A stretch of DNA of 64,000 nt from assembly GCA_021442155.1 (NCBI GenBank), contig CM038217.1, positions 145,883,643 through 145,947,642 of the forward strand, written 5' to 3'. Shown piece by piece: positions 1 through 12,079 of this stretch; position 1 is the stretch's first letter, and the number at the start of each line of letters is the position of its first letter. The DNA comes from Cymbidium sinense. Taxonomy: Eukaryota; Streptophyta; Magnoliopsida; Asparagales; Orchidaceae. Below the pieces are notes generated by a model, which saw only the letters and a list, made by a program, of their open reading frames with translations, was not told the DNA's origin and did no database searches. The position numbers and the translations under genes were made by a program.

Positions 1-1101
1 CTAATCCCCATAAAAAATCATTCCAAAATCCTAATTATACAAATTTTTACATTAAAAGGAAAAGGGAAATCTAACTAACACTTGTAAAATAAAAGTTAGT
101 TAAATCATACCACACAAATACCAAGCATGTATATTGAACTTATCACCCCACACATGGGTGACTAAGTCCACCCTAGCCTATGGATTATGCAAAGGGGTAT
201 AGGCACCTAGAAGAAAGAAGTAGTTATATTTTTATTTATGATAGCCCCTTAAGCACAATCCCCTGCAAAAAAGAATAGTTAGACTAAGCACATTCTACCA
301 TTCATTCTACTAGCATACACCCTAACATCCAGTCTAAAATATATATCATAAAATAAAATAAAGCATCAAGCCATGCACCGACCTAACCTAAAGCTAGAAG
401 TGGTGACTTAGGCTAATGTGTGTGATTTGAAGGTTTATATGGTATACTTAGCTTAGGACTTTAGGTTCAAATTTTCTAAGTGTGAAGAACATGTTCAACT
501 TAGAGGAGGGTTTCATATAAGTTGTTTAAGTGCTTTGGGTTGATTTTATTTTGTGTTTTCATTTAGTTCAAGTGGATCTTAAAATTAATTACGAAGTTAT
601 AAAGAGAGGGAAAGAGAAGAGAACTTCTCTTTCCTTCCCTAAACTAAGTAATTTCTAAAGTAGGTTCACATTTTAGTTTGGTTTAGGTGAATGTTTTGAT
701 TAAATCTTTTAACTAATCCTAAGTTTAGATAAACTCTAAACAAACCTATTAAAAAGAAAGGCATTTTAAGATTAAATAAAATGAATCAAAATTCACATAA
801 CACACATTACTTCATTTCTTTCACAAACATATATAACATGCATATGGATGGACCCTAAGCATATCTATACATGCAAATGAGAGTATTTAACACACTTTAT
901 GATGCATGCTAAGTAATCCATTTAAGAAAATTTAGAAGTTAAGTATGCATGATTTTTCTTAAGTAGAAAAGGTTTTTTTTATCTAAAATTTCACACATAC
1001 ACATGAAAGTGTGAAAGGCATAAGTGAGTACAATGCCATTATTAACCAGAGGTGTAAGGTATAAAACCTACTTAGGGCTACTTAAAGCCTCACAATCTCA
1101 G

Positions 1102-2244
1102 GTAGGGCTGTGCATAATTCGGTTTAAACAGAAATTCTGATTAAAACCGAACCAAAATTTTAAGTTTGGATCGGTTTTTATTTTGGATTTAGGATTTAAT
1201 TTTAGCTAAATTCAGTTTTTGAATTATGGATCGGATTTAAAATTTTATAATCCAAAAAAACTAAAAATCTAAAATTTTGCCATAGTGCCTTAGGTCTAAA
1301 GACTAAAGATAAGAAGCTTGGTTTTGCAACAGCCTTTGTTTTAGTGTGCTGCTTTTCCTTCTCATCAGCTACTGTAGGATCTTCTTCTTTAGCTTTCAGC
1401 TTTGCTTTCCCGATGAGTTTCTAGTACTACAAGATGCGTCATCTTTTTGCTTTTTTTTTTTCCTCTCTTTCCAATAGCTTCCTCTTGCTTCTCAACCGTC
1501 TCCATGAACAACTTGCAAAATGAGATAACGAGAAAAAACAAAGATAACCATATGAAATTGATATTAGCAGAAACAAAACATTAATGAGTAACAACCTATC
1601 TCAAATATTAACACAAAAGCAACATTTTTAGACCGAAAATCATAAATGACTTCCTTCTACATGACTGCTGTCAATTAAAGAGATGAGTTCAACATATTTG
1701 TGCAAATTATTGACATGAAAAGCATAGATCAAGAATTCGCAAGAAAATAAATTTCGGTGGAAGCATAGAAAATTCTTGTAATTGCAAATATATGTCAAGT
1801 ATACTCGCTTTACAAAAGAATAACAGAGAGCAATAGGGTTTTAAAAATTATAAGCAAGTAAACCATACCCAGATGCACCAACTAATAAGCGATGATGTTA
1901 AAAGACTACTCATCCAAGGCTAATATCCATTAGTTCAGCTTCTCAAAGATATCCTTAAGCAATTTAATCACCAAAAATAAAATTCGAAATTCAAATTTAA
2001 AGAAAATCCAAAAAAATTGAAATTTTAACAAAATCGTGAAATTTGACTTTTTAATTAAATAATAGGTTTTTCATTTTTATTATTTTCAGTTTTTTTAAAA
2101 TTGAACCGAAAATCAAATTTTTTTGGATTGGATTGGTTCGGATTATATTAAATCTTATATGGATTAGATTTTTAGATTTTAAATTTCAAATCGAACGGAT
2201 TAGCAAATTAAAAACTGATCCAATCCGACGGAATGCACACTCCT
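1102..2244. mobile_element. Non-autonomous hAT-like DNA transposon nested in the E1 3' LTR
   Basis: This 1,143 bp block is absent from the right LTR, where 25,010-25,090 reads straight through. It is flanked by a perfect 8-bp target duplication, AATCTCAG (1,094-1,101 and 2,245-2,252). Its ends form imperfect terminal inverted repeats, TAGGGCTGTGCAT against ATGCACACTCCTA. An 8-bp duplication with a TAGGG-type end is typical of plant hAT elements. The subterminal parts are rich in CGGTTT/AAACCG-like words, as in many plant hAT MITEs. No transposase ORF is present. The insertion postdates the retrotransposon. Confidence 0.85.
1300..1510 (-). other. Low-complexity Lys/Glu-coding patch inside the hAT-like element
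   Basis: On the minus strand, from an ATG at 1,503-1,505, a 39-codon frame reads lysine- and glutamate-rich peptide including a run of about 11 A that codes KKK. It is more GC-rich than the flanking DNA. It could be a captured host exon fragment or simply low-complexity sequence; no protein family is recognised. Confidence 0.25.
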
Positions 2245-4679
2245 AATCTCAGGGTTATCCAGACTAATATGCCACTTTCCTTAAATACAAATATATGTAT
2301 AAAAGAAATGAAATGGAAAAGAAGAATGCAAAAATTATTTAATGGATTCATTTTTGTTTATGCAATTTATGTATGCAAGTATAGGCCACCCTCCTTAGGT
2401 GATAACATAGGAATGAATAGGGTATGGAATAATATAAGTGTTAGGTTCTTTTCAAATGAACCCTACATCTTACCAATTCCTATTCAAAACTATGCTAACA
2501 TGAGAAAGAAAGGAAACCTATGCTAAGCATACCTTTATAATCTATCACATGTAAACTCATAATTAAAATATAAGTAGCACACTTTCAAATTTGATATTTC
2601 ATTTATAAGTTTTGAAAATATTTTGGATTTAGTAGTGATAATAGCCACTCATATTTTACTTTAGCCAACACATGCACATTTGACATAAAGTAAACAATTT
2701 TCATTTTTAAAATTTGAAACATGAAATTATGAATGCATGAATCACATGACATACAACTTAACATGTTGGGAAAGATTCAAAGAAATGAAAGCGTATGAAC
2801 AAACTCACTTTACTTAAATCCTAAAGACATTCTTAAGGAATAATAAAATTTAGAATAAATCAAAGTGAATTAAAATAATTTTTGTTTAGTTTGAAGTTTG
2901 ATTTAATTTTGAAAAGGTGAGATGAGTTTGCTATTCCTAACCCATTCCTACATGTGTTTGAGATTTTTTTTAATTTTTAGGCAATTAGATCCATTTTATG
3001 TGTTGATTAGATTAGGGTATGAATTAAGTGACTTAATTAACCCTTACCTAGACCACCTTAGAAGAATTAACTAAATAATTATGAGCTAATGAGATGACAT
3101 AAAACCCACAAGAAATTTAAATTTGCAATGCACCTAATAATGAAAAGGCCTAATGCAATTTGGCTCATAATTAAAAGTTAATTAAGCTAAGAGGTTTAGC
3201 TTAAGTACTTTTAAAACACCCCTTCATACTTATGAAAGGGGTTTTAATTTTCTTAATTGAACTTAGGCTATTAAACACCTAAGCATCTACCCAAGGTAGA
3301 TTAATTAAGTTATGGAACTTTTTATAATTTTTGAAAATTGATTAAGGGGATAATTAATGGATTAAACCCTTAATTTAAGAGAAGATTAAGGAGAGAAGAG
3401 GGGGTTTGGGAAATAGCTTAGGGGAAATACCCCAAAATCATTCCATAGACCTCCTACTTACTAGATCTGACCTTAATCGACCATAATCAGAGGGTAAAAC
3501 TATTAATCACACCTTAAATACTCTTAATTATATGAACCCTAGAAATATGAGATTAATTGATGCCTAATTAAAGGATCAAAGATCGACTAAGGATTACCCG
3601 TGGTTTATAACCGATAAAGGATTTACTAAATGTGCCAAATAATCTCAGCCATCCATCTAAAATGCGCGAATGGATGGATGAGATGAGCCAAGTTCTTTCA
3701 TGAGAATCAATAGGAACCGTCCATGTTCTAAGGGGAGATCTGAGCCCAATCTAGCATAGAATCATACAAGACTCAGTCCACACCATTTAGGGGAATAGAG
3801 CGGCCAATCCAACAGTGGATTTTGCATGCCATGAATATTTCTTTCACAAAGGACCAACACATATCAAGCTAAGTGGTAAAAAAATTACATCGCCGGAGGT
3901 GATCATCGATGCTCGGGCACAATGAGGTAGCTTCGTCTGGTGGAGACAAAGCCCTGTTAAAATTCCTAGGCCTTGAGATTGAGTGTATCAATGGGAAGAC
4001 CAACTCCTCCTTGCTTGAACTTCTACTTTGATCCAATTGAGCTCTTCCTGCGGGAACTTCAAGAGCTTGGACAAGTTGACTTGACCCTAAGAGTGTGCAA
4101 GAGTAATTGGATTAAGACAAGAAGTTGGCTAATGGATTGATCTCCCTATTTTGCACTGCAAAGAGAATTGGGAATTCAAATCCTCTAGAAGCTTGAAGGC
4201 TCTCGGATGGTTGCCTGGGTTCCTCCTCAATCGACAATGAGTGAAGTGAAATTTCATGAATTAGGGAGGAGTATATCTCCATACAATCAAATTGATTGCC
4301 ATTTTGATCCAATTGACCAGATTAGAGGTTGTTTTGATGGTTTGAGTGTGCACATGGTCGATTTGATCCTGAGTGGAATTCCAACTTCCCATGTGCTAAA
4401 TTGAGCTTAGAGGATATTTAAAACTCATTTCAAGCTATGGTTGGGTTTGGTCTAGGGACCAATACAACCCAACCCATTGGGTTGCACCACTCATCACTAA
4501 GTCCCCTTGAGCTTTTAGGAAAGCCTCAAGTGATTGTGAAGAGTGTATGACCAAAATACCCATGGGCTAGGCAAAAATTTGTTCTATGGCCTTGTGGTAA
4601 AATGGTCCTTTGTTATTTTTCCACTTTGGGTATGTTTGGTATATTGAGAAAATAGGTTTGGCCATGTTTCATTGGATTT

Positions 4680-5370
4680 GGAATCCATTTGATAGGTTTG
4701 CTATGTTGACCCATTTAGGTCAAATGGGTCAACTTGGGTCAAGTTGACCAATAGGTCAAATTGGGTCAAACCAAGGTTGGGTCAAGTTCATATGACCATT
4801 TGAAATGTTTTGGTGCCTTTGGTTTGGTTCAATTTGGTATATTGCTCATATGACTTCATTTAGGTCAAATGGGTCAAGTTGACCTTTGACCATTTGACCC
4901 ATTTGACCTATTTGAGGTAGGTAGGTTTAGTTTGGTTAGTCATATGGAGTGGATTGGTATCTTTGTTTCCAATCAATTAAGTTCAATTTTGGCTCAACAT
5001 GACCCCTTTAGGTCATGTATAAGCAACAACAAGGTCTAGTTCATTGAGGCTTTGGTCAAGTTCAACAAGTGACTTGGAATGAACTTGACCCATCAGTTTG
5101 GATCAATTTGGCTAAGATCAAGTTTTGACATATTTTGGCCCTTTAGGTCAAAATGGGTCAACTTGGGTCAAGTGAGCCAATTGGGCTAGGCTAGGCTCAA
5201 ATGTTAGCTTGGTGAAGTTCAAACATAAGTCATGAGTGAACTTAGATCACTGGTTTCGATCAATTTGGTCTATAGTGGAATTTGGCTATGTTGTTTTCAT
5301 TTTAGGTTAAGTGTTGACTTGGTCAACCCTTAGGTTTGACTTGGTTTGACCCAATTTGATTGATTGATCA
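4680..5370 (-). promoter_or_regulatory. GGTCAA/TTGACC cluster in E1 3' LTR (W-box-like)
   Basis: At least 20 copies of GGTCAA or its complement TTGACC occur in about 700 bp, often in phrases such as GGGTCAACTTGGGTCAAG. TTGACC fits the plant W-box (TTGACY) bound by WRKY factors. The block lies 1.6-2.3 kb from the sense start of the LTR, the expected U3 side. Equivalent clusters are at 28,030-28,438, 34,690-35,480, 53,220-53,830 and, inverted, 57,030-57,689. Regulatory function is inferred; it may simply be a short tandem repeat. Confidence 0.45.
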
Positions 5371-5789
5371 TCCCAATGATTGTTGATCATGATGAGGATA
5401 TATGAGTTTGGTTCAATCCAATTGGTTATGATCAAAAGTTGCTCATAAGAGTACTTTAGGTCACTCAAGTGAGCCTAAGTGGGTCAAATGGCTCAAAGCT
5501 TGATTTGAAGTTGGTTGATCTTGTATATGTACTCATAATTGAAACATAAATCCATTTACAAGTGGTTTGAAGTCAATTTGATCCATTTGAAAATTTCATG
5601 GAATATGAAGATGATTTGGGTTTGATTTTTGATCATTTGGATTGTTTGATTGAAGTTTGATTTATATATTAAGATTAAATATAGAGAAAATGGATTTGGC
5701 TTGATTTGAAGGTTTTGATAAGTTCAAGTTTTTAACTTGAGGCTTAGATTAGATTTTGAGTTGACTTGAGTTTGATTTTGATAGGTTTG

Positions 5790-6620
5790 ATTGTTTGAAT
5801 TTATATTTCATATATATGTGATTATAAATGAGAATATAAATGGATCATGAGAAAAATTCAAGGATTTGAAGTGGTTTAATCATGATTTGAGTTAAATCCA
5901 TTAAAATGGAATTTAAAGGATTTAAGGAAAATTTTAAATTGGAATTTAATTTTTACCTTTGATTTGATTGATTTATATTTATATTTCATTTATATATGAA
6001 AATATAAATGAGAATACAAATAAGCTTTGAGAAAATCCCATGAGTTTGAATAAGTTTGATCAAGATTTGGGTTAAATCCATTAAAGAGAATTTAAAGGAT
6101 TTAAGGGAATTTCAAGGACTTTAAATTTTGAATTTAATTTTTGCTTTTGATTTGATTGATTTATATTTATATTTCATTTATATATGAGAATATAAATGAG
6201 AATATAAATAAGTTTTGAGAAAATCCCAAGGGTTTGAATATGTTTGATCAAAGTTTAGGTTAAATCTATTAAAGGGAAATTAAAGGATTTAAAGGAATTT
6301 CAAGGATTTTAAATTTGGAATTTAATTTTTGGATTGGATTTGATTGATTTATATTTATATTTTATTTAAATATGAGAATATAAATGAGAATATAAATAAT
6401 TTTTGAGAAAATCCCAAGGGTTTGAATATGTTTGATCTTGATTTAGGTTTGATTTTGGCTAAGTCCTTTAACAAAAAATTAAAGGGACTTGAGAGAATTT
6501 TCATGAATTGATTTTGAATTTTGAATTTGATTTGATGGATTTGAATTTATATTTCATTTATATATGTGCATATAAATAAGAATATAAATTAGGTATGAGA
6601 AAATCTCAAAGATTTGATTT
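5790..6620 (-). repeat. LTR-internal ~185 bp tandem repeats, E1 3' LTR
   Basis: About five degenerate units start near 5,800, 5,970, 6,160, 6,345 and 6,545. Each begins with ATTTATATTTCATTTATAT, followed by ATAAATGAGAATATAAAT and a TTGAGAAAATCCCA block. Related units recur in LTR A (35,560-36,400), LTR B (53,880-54,560) and the inverted piece at 56,230-57,000. Confidence 0.7.
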
Positions 6621-6998
6621 GGTTTTGATTGCTTTAGGTTAAGTCCTTAAGGTAGACTTAAGGGCTTAAGCAAAATTTGGACTTAAGAATTTTTGATGGA
6701 TTTTGATCATGAGTTTTAATCATAGATTTGGATTTGGAGAAAATCAATTAGAATTGATTTGGAGTTTAACTTGAAGGAAGGAAAGTGAAGAGTGGTTCAA
6801 GCTAAGAGTTGGTAAGTTTCTTAACACCCATAAGGCATGACCTATTCCTATGGCTAAACCTTCTAAGTCTTCTAGGGTTAGGGGAGTGTCCACCTAATCA
6901 CTAGATGTGTCTTAAGACTAAGGAACTCTTAAAGTCTAAGAGGAATCCTATGTCTAAGATGGAGGTGTTGAGAGCTTATTCAAAATATGAGGTCAACA

Positions 6999-9900
6999 AA
7001 AGATGCCTAATAGGGTGGTGACTCGTACACGCATTTATTGGTGTTGACCAAAATGATCAAAGATCACAAGCATTAGAACAATCTATCCTTAACCCAAGGA
7101 GAATGAATAGCCTAATGCAATGTGGCTCTACTTATGTCCATAAGAGAGGGAATTCACTGGGATGAGTGTGAACCTTCCACCAGATTCAAGGGATGAGAGG
7201 TTTGAGTTCACAGGGAGAGGTTGGATTTATTTTAATTTTGTTATCTGTTGAATTTATTTTGTTTGTTGTTTAGACTCCACAGGGGATAGAAAAATGAACT
7301 CTTCACTAGGAAGCAAGTTCAAGTCATCCACAAGGGAGGGGTTATGAAATCCACTGAGGGATAAGAATTATAGATCCACTGAGGGAACTAGAAAGATTTG
7401 CATCTCACCGAGGAGAAGCAAAAGGAGTAATTTAGATTAATTGTTTATTTTATTTTATTTCATTGGATTTGTTTGTTTCAAATTTTAAGATTTTAGATTT
7501 TGAGATGAACCTTGGTTCATGGGATCTGAAAGTGGCTGGAGGCTAGACCTAACGATTTACCAATCCAAAGTAGTCTACTAAACACATCCAACCAAAGGGA
7601 TGCCTTTTGATATACAACAATTGTACTAGAATAAAAGATTTACATCCTCCAAGAGCTAGGGTAATCTATTAGCAAGGCAATAGATTGAATCCAACCTAGG
7701 GCTGACTATTGAGTGAATGCTACTGGGGGACTTAGATCAACTCAAAGATAGTCAAGAGGAGATTTTATTTTTAGTTTCTTTATTTTGATGAATCCTATTG
7801 GTTTGCAATGGATCACACTGGTAGCCAAGGAGACCCTCATTTACCAATCTAAAGGAAGCAGTCTACCAATCACAAGGTAGGACTATCCAACCAAATGAGT
7901 GCCTTTTTTATTGCAATGGTCAGTTTTAAGAAGAAAGTGCGAGGACTCACATCTTCTAGAAACAAGGAACCATTGGGGTGATCAATTGTTTTGGGCAACA
8001 AGTCAAACTTGACCTAGGGCTAACTATTGAGTGAATGCCGCCGGGTGTCTTAAATCAACTCAACGATAGTCAAGATAGATTTCATTTTTAGATTTATTAT
8101 TTTAAGGAATCCTATTGGTTTGCGATGGATTGAACTGAATAGGGGCCATGGAGGCTTAGACATAACTTAGATTTACCAATCTAAAGGAAATAATCTACCA
8201 ACCACAAGGTAGGACTATCCAACCAAAGGAGTGTCTTTCAGTTTGAAATGGTCAAGTTTTAAGAAGAAAGCACAGAGACTCACATCTTCTAGAAACAAGG
8301 AACCACTGGGGTGATCGGTTGCTTTAGGCAACAAATCGAACCCGACCTAGGGCTGACTATTGAGTGAATGTCGCTGGGGGACTTAAATCAACTCAAGATA
8401 GTCAAGATAGATTTCATTTTTAGATTTTGTTTATTTTTATGGATTCTATTGGTTTGCGATGGATCACACTGAATAAGGTCCATAGAGGCCTAGACCTAAC
8501 TCAGGTTTACCAATCCAAAGGGAGTAGTCTACCAACCAGAAGGTAGGACTATCCAACCAAAGGATTGCATTTTTGTTTACAATGGTCAAGATTTAAGAAG
8601 AAAGTATGGAGACTCACATCTTCTAATAATAAGGAACCACTGGGTGATCGGCTTGTAATATCAAACTCGACCTCACTATTGAGTGAATGCTGCTAGGGGA
8701 CTTAAATCCACTCAAGATAGCCAAAGATAGATTTCATTTTTTAGATTTTGTTTATTTTTGATGGATTTTGTTGGTTTACGATGGATCACATAGAGAAGGA
8801 GCTTATATCAGCCTAGATCTATCTCAGCTTTACTGAACCAAAGGGAGTAGCTTCCCAGCCAATGAGAGAACTATCCGACCAAAGGAGAGCCTTTTGATTT
8901 GCAATGATCAATTTAAGGGAAAAAAGAGTGGGGACTCATATCTTCCTCTAGAAAAGATCACCGGGGTGATCGGTTGGGCAATAAATCAACCCGACCTAGG
9001 TCACCCATTTTCATCAATCATGCTAGAAAGAATGCATCATAGTCTTATATCTTTCAAAGAGGATGACTGCAAGGGTAACTTGCTTGTTGAAAAATAGATT
9101 GAACCTGACCTAAGGGTGACAATGAGTGAGTGACCGGATTTATATCAACTCAAGTGCACCTATAAGGAGTTCTACTGACACTACCCTAAAGATATGATGC
9201 CTGCTTGGGAGAAAGGGCCCTTTGGGGGCTTGAATTCCTAATCCATAAGCGAATTAATTTTGTTTATTTTAGTTTGTTTTACATAGACCCTATTGGTCAT
9301 CAAACGAGAAGAGCTTATATTAAGTAGACAATCTGATTTATCGAACCGGGAGAATGCAAAATCTCCAACCATAGTGGCTATGAAAGTCTATCCAATCCAA
9401 AAGTAACTGGTAGTTTCTAAATAGAGTCAAAAGGACTTGATCCAAATAGAGTGCCTGTGGATGGGGGGCTTAATCCAACACCTAGAGTGAATGCTACCAT
9501 ATTCAATATCAAAAAAGCATGGGAAATCATATTTGCCAAGAGTGGTGTACTCACCGGGTGAGTCGCTATCAGCATAGAGAAAATCAACTAACCTAAGGTG
9601 CTCATTAGTTTGCAATAATCAGCCTATGAAGAAAGCTCGGGGACTTATATCCTCGAGATAAATTGATAGTCATCACTTATATGTGCTACCCAACCTAGTA
9701 TATAATGAATGCTACTAGGGGACTTATAGCATCTCAAAAATAGTCAAGAGGAAAGGAGCCTCTAGGGGACTTACTCTAAACCTCAAATAAACTCAACCTA
9801 GTTATTGCATGATGGCTAGTTCAAGAACAAAGCATGGGGACTCACATCTTCTTAAGCAAAGTCAACATGAAGCTACTTAGAAGTCCATACTAATAAGATG

Positions 9901-10374
9901 GTTTGTAATGATCAAGAAAGAAAGCGACTCATCATCTTAATAATGACAAGACATTCAACATGAGGTGTAATTCAAGCCTAATGAGGACCATATCCAACAT
10001 TAAAGTAGCCTGAGATAAAAGATTTTGTCTTTATTATGTGTATGTGTTAAAAGGAATATAATACCTCTGGAGGATTCTTACACCTACCTTAAAACATGCT
10101 AGGGAATTTAAAATGATGCCATGGATGGGATTCACCAGAGATGCCGCCTGACTCCTAACTTAGTTAATCAAATAGGATGCCTCCCAAATATTCTAATAGC
10201 ATCAGGTTGTGTTTGTGATGTGAAAGGAATAGATGCCTGGGGACTCTTACACCAACCCTAAAACACGATGGATTAAGAAGATGAGCAAATAATACTTCAA
10301 AAGAAGAGAAGATTTAATGAATGGAATTAGATTTTGTTCTTTTTGTTAATGATTATTTTCAAACAAGTTTTATT
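6999..10374 (-). repeat. E1 3' UTR with ~330 bp tandem repeats
   Basis: A non-coding stretch of 3.4 kb separates the pol stop from the 3' LTR. From about 7,500 to 9,240 it holds roughly five degenerate tandem units anchored by AGTCTACCA and GGACTATCCAACCAAA at about 7,567, 7,855, 8,187, 8,524 and 8,843 (spacing ~290-335 bp). Remnants of related phrases continue to about 10,260. At 7,150-7,400 there are copies of TCCACTGAGGGAT-like words resembling the complement of the PBS. Hypervariable tandem repeats in the 3' UTR are known in the Tat lineage. No ORF here is credible. Confidence 0.75.
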
Positions 10375-12035
10375 TCATGGGTAATATTTCTGTAGATAGA
10401 GCCCATTAATTGGAAAATGGTGTTCCCTTTTACAATCAATAAGCTGATAAGATCCTCCTTGGTAGGCCTTCTCTATGACATAGGGGCCTTCCAAAGTGGG
10501 TTCAAACTTGCCTCCCATCTTTCGATGACAACAATTGGACGTCTTAGGACTAACACAAGTTCTCCTACTTGGAAAGACCTAGGTGGACCTTGTTATTATG
10601 AGCTTGAATCATTTTGACTTTATACAACTCAAGGTTTTGGCACACCTGTAGGCTCTCCTCCAAACCTTCGAGATCTTCTAACTGTAACTTTGCATTCTAT
10701 TACGTAGTGATCTTGTTACCTAATGCTATCATTAGTGATGGGAGTTGAACTTCCAAAGGTCAAACAGCTTCAGACCCATACACTAAGGAAAATGGAGTAG
10801 ATTGAGTGAGAGTCGATATGTGGTGCGGTAGGCCCACAAGGCTTCAACTAACTGCTCATCATTTGTTGTCATCAAGAGTTTTCTTCAAAATCTGGATGAG
10901 AGTTTTGTTGAATGCTTTTGCTAAGCCATTTGCTCCGGGGTAGTAAATGGTAGAATATCTCCAGTCTATACCGTGTCTTTTGGCGAAGCTATTGATCTTC
11001 ATGCTTTTGAATGCAGTATCATTATCAGATATAATTCATCAAGGCACCGTGAACCTATATACGATATGGTTCTTGAAAAACTGAAGCACATGCTGAGCTG
11101 TGACCTCTATGAGTGGGATGGCTTTCGCCTACTTAGAAAAGTAGTGGGTGGCAACTAGAATGAACCGATGACCCTTGGAAGGAGGATTGATCGGACCCAT
11201 AATGTCGGTACCCCAACACTAAAATGGACATGAAGCTAATGTAGGGTGTAGAATGTTGGGTGGTTGGTGGAGGACCACACCGTGCACCTAAGGGTGTAAA
11301 TGAGTCGAGTTTGAGCGAACAGAACTCTTGTTTATGTTCGGCCTATTTGAAATTTGTTTTGTTCATGTTCGGCTCATTTATATATCAAGCTTGAAATATC
11401 TGTTCATGTTCGGCTCGTTTAACTAAATGAGCTAATGAGTCGAACATGAGCTGTTCACGAACAATAAGCTTTTTTGAGAGAGGGAGGATTCGAACCTAGG
11501 CTAATGCTTGCATTTGTGATATTTAAATGTGTTCATATGTATATATAATAATAATAATAAATAATAATAATAAATAAAAATAATAATAGTAATAAATAAA
11601 AATAATAGCGATAATAATAGTAATAAATAATAATAATAATATAATATAATATAATATAATTTTATTTCAAGCTAATTAAATTGACGATCGACAAATGATT
11701 GTTCATGTTCGGCTCGTTTATATATTGAGCTTGAAATACGTTTGTGTTGACTCATTTAGTTAAGCAAGCAACACCTCATAACGAGCCAAACACAAGTAAC
11801 ATGAGCGGAGTCCACGCTGCGATGGCATCTTCTAGCTACATCCATGCAGTCTGAAATCATAGAAGGCCAGTAGTATCCTAGTCTCTTGATCTTCATCTTC
11901 ATCTTCTAACTGGACTGATGAGCTTTACATAGACCTACATGTACCTCAGTTACAATGCCATGGGCTTCATGTTTGCCTAAACAACGTAACCAATTGGTCA
12001 AAAAATTGGCGGTACAGGGTGCCATCAACGAGAGC
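10375..12035 (-). pseudogene. E1 integrase relic
   Basis: The minus-strand frames give a Ty3/gypsy integrase in pieces. The N-terminal zinc-binding region is seen at about 11,830-11,960 (H/H/C pattern with GLCKAHQ and GYYWPSM). The core has the first catalytic Asp in GTDIMGPI (~11,190) and the second in IISDND (~11,030). The position of the catalytic Glu reads NGLAKAF, so Glu is replaced by Lys. The C-terminal tail has LVLVLRRPI and ends NGLYLQKYYP with a TGA at 10,375-10,377. In-frame stops occur after HYFSK and at the VP** pair. A ~525 bp insertion splits the domain at 11,292-11,816. It is non-functional; the homologous E2 copy lies at 39,483-40,600. Confidence 0.85.
11292..11816. mobile_element. 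~525 bp insertion with (TAA)n, probable non-autonomous DNA element
   Basis: E2 reads through the corresponding site (near 40,385), so this is extra DNA in E1. It carries several copies of GTTCATGTTCGGCTCGTTTA-like phrases in both orientations. A (TAA/AAT)n microsatellite fills about 11,545-11,662. The start GGGTGTAAATGAGTCGAG resembles common plant hAT/MITE ends. I could not find a clean target duplication or convincing terminal inverted repeats, so the class is uncertain. Confidence 0.5.
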
Positions 12036-12079
12036 GTAGGAGAGAGCTCTCTATTTCACTTGATGGGCATGTGATTTCT

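Larger units (their letters stand above)
1..6998 (-). repeat. E1 3' LTR (left, partial)
   Basis: Position 1 aligns with 23,953 in the right LTR, and the match runs with indels to about 5,060/28,438. The edge is placed at 6,998 because the same sense-strand start, TGTTGACC, occurs at the edges of LTRs A (36,650) and B (54,858), giving TG...CA ends. It lacks a GC-richer island that the right LTR has at 26,700-26,830. It contains a hAT-like insertion (1,102-2,244), a GGTCAA-rich block and ~185 bp tandem repeats. Short ORFs inside are not conserved between LTR copies and are not called. Confidence 0.8.

Noticed and set aside
2233..2526. 97-aa frame crossing the hAT edge
   Set aside because: It runs across the insertion boundary at 2,244, so it cannot be an ancestral gene.
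4112..4404. Overlapping frames on both strands in the E1 3' LTR
   Set aside because: The right LTR (27,400-27,720) has several indels that break both frames.
10417..11158. Plus-strand frames over integrase
   Set aside because: They are antisense shadows of the integrase reading on the minus strand.
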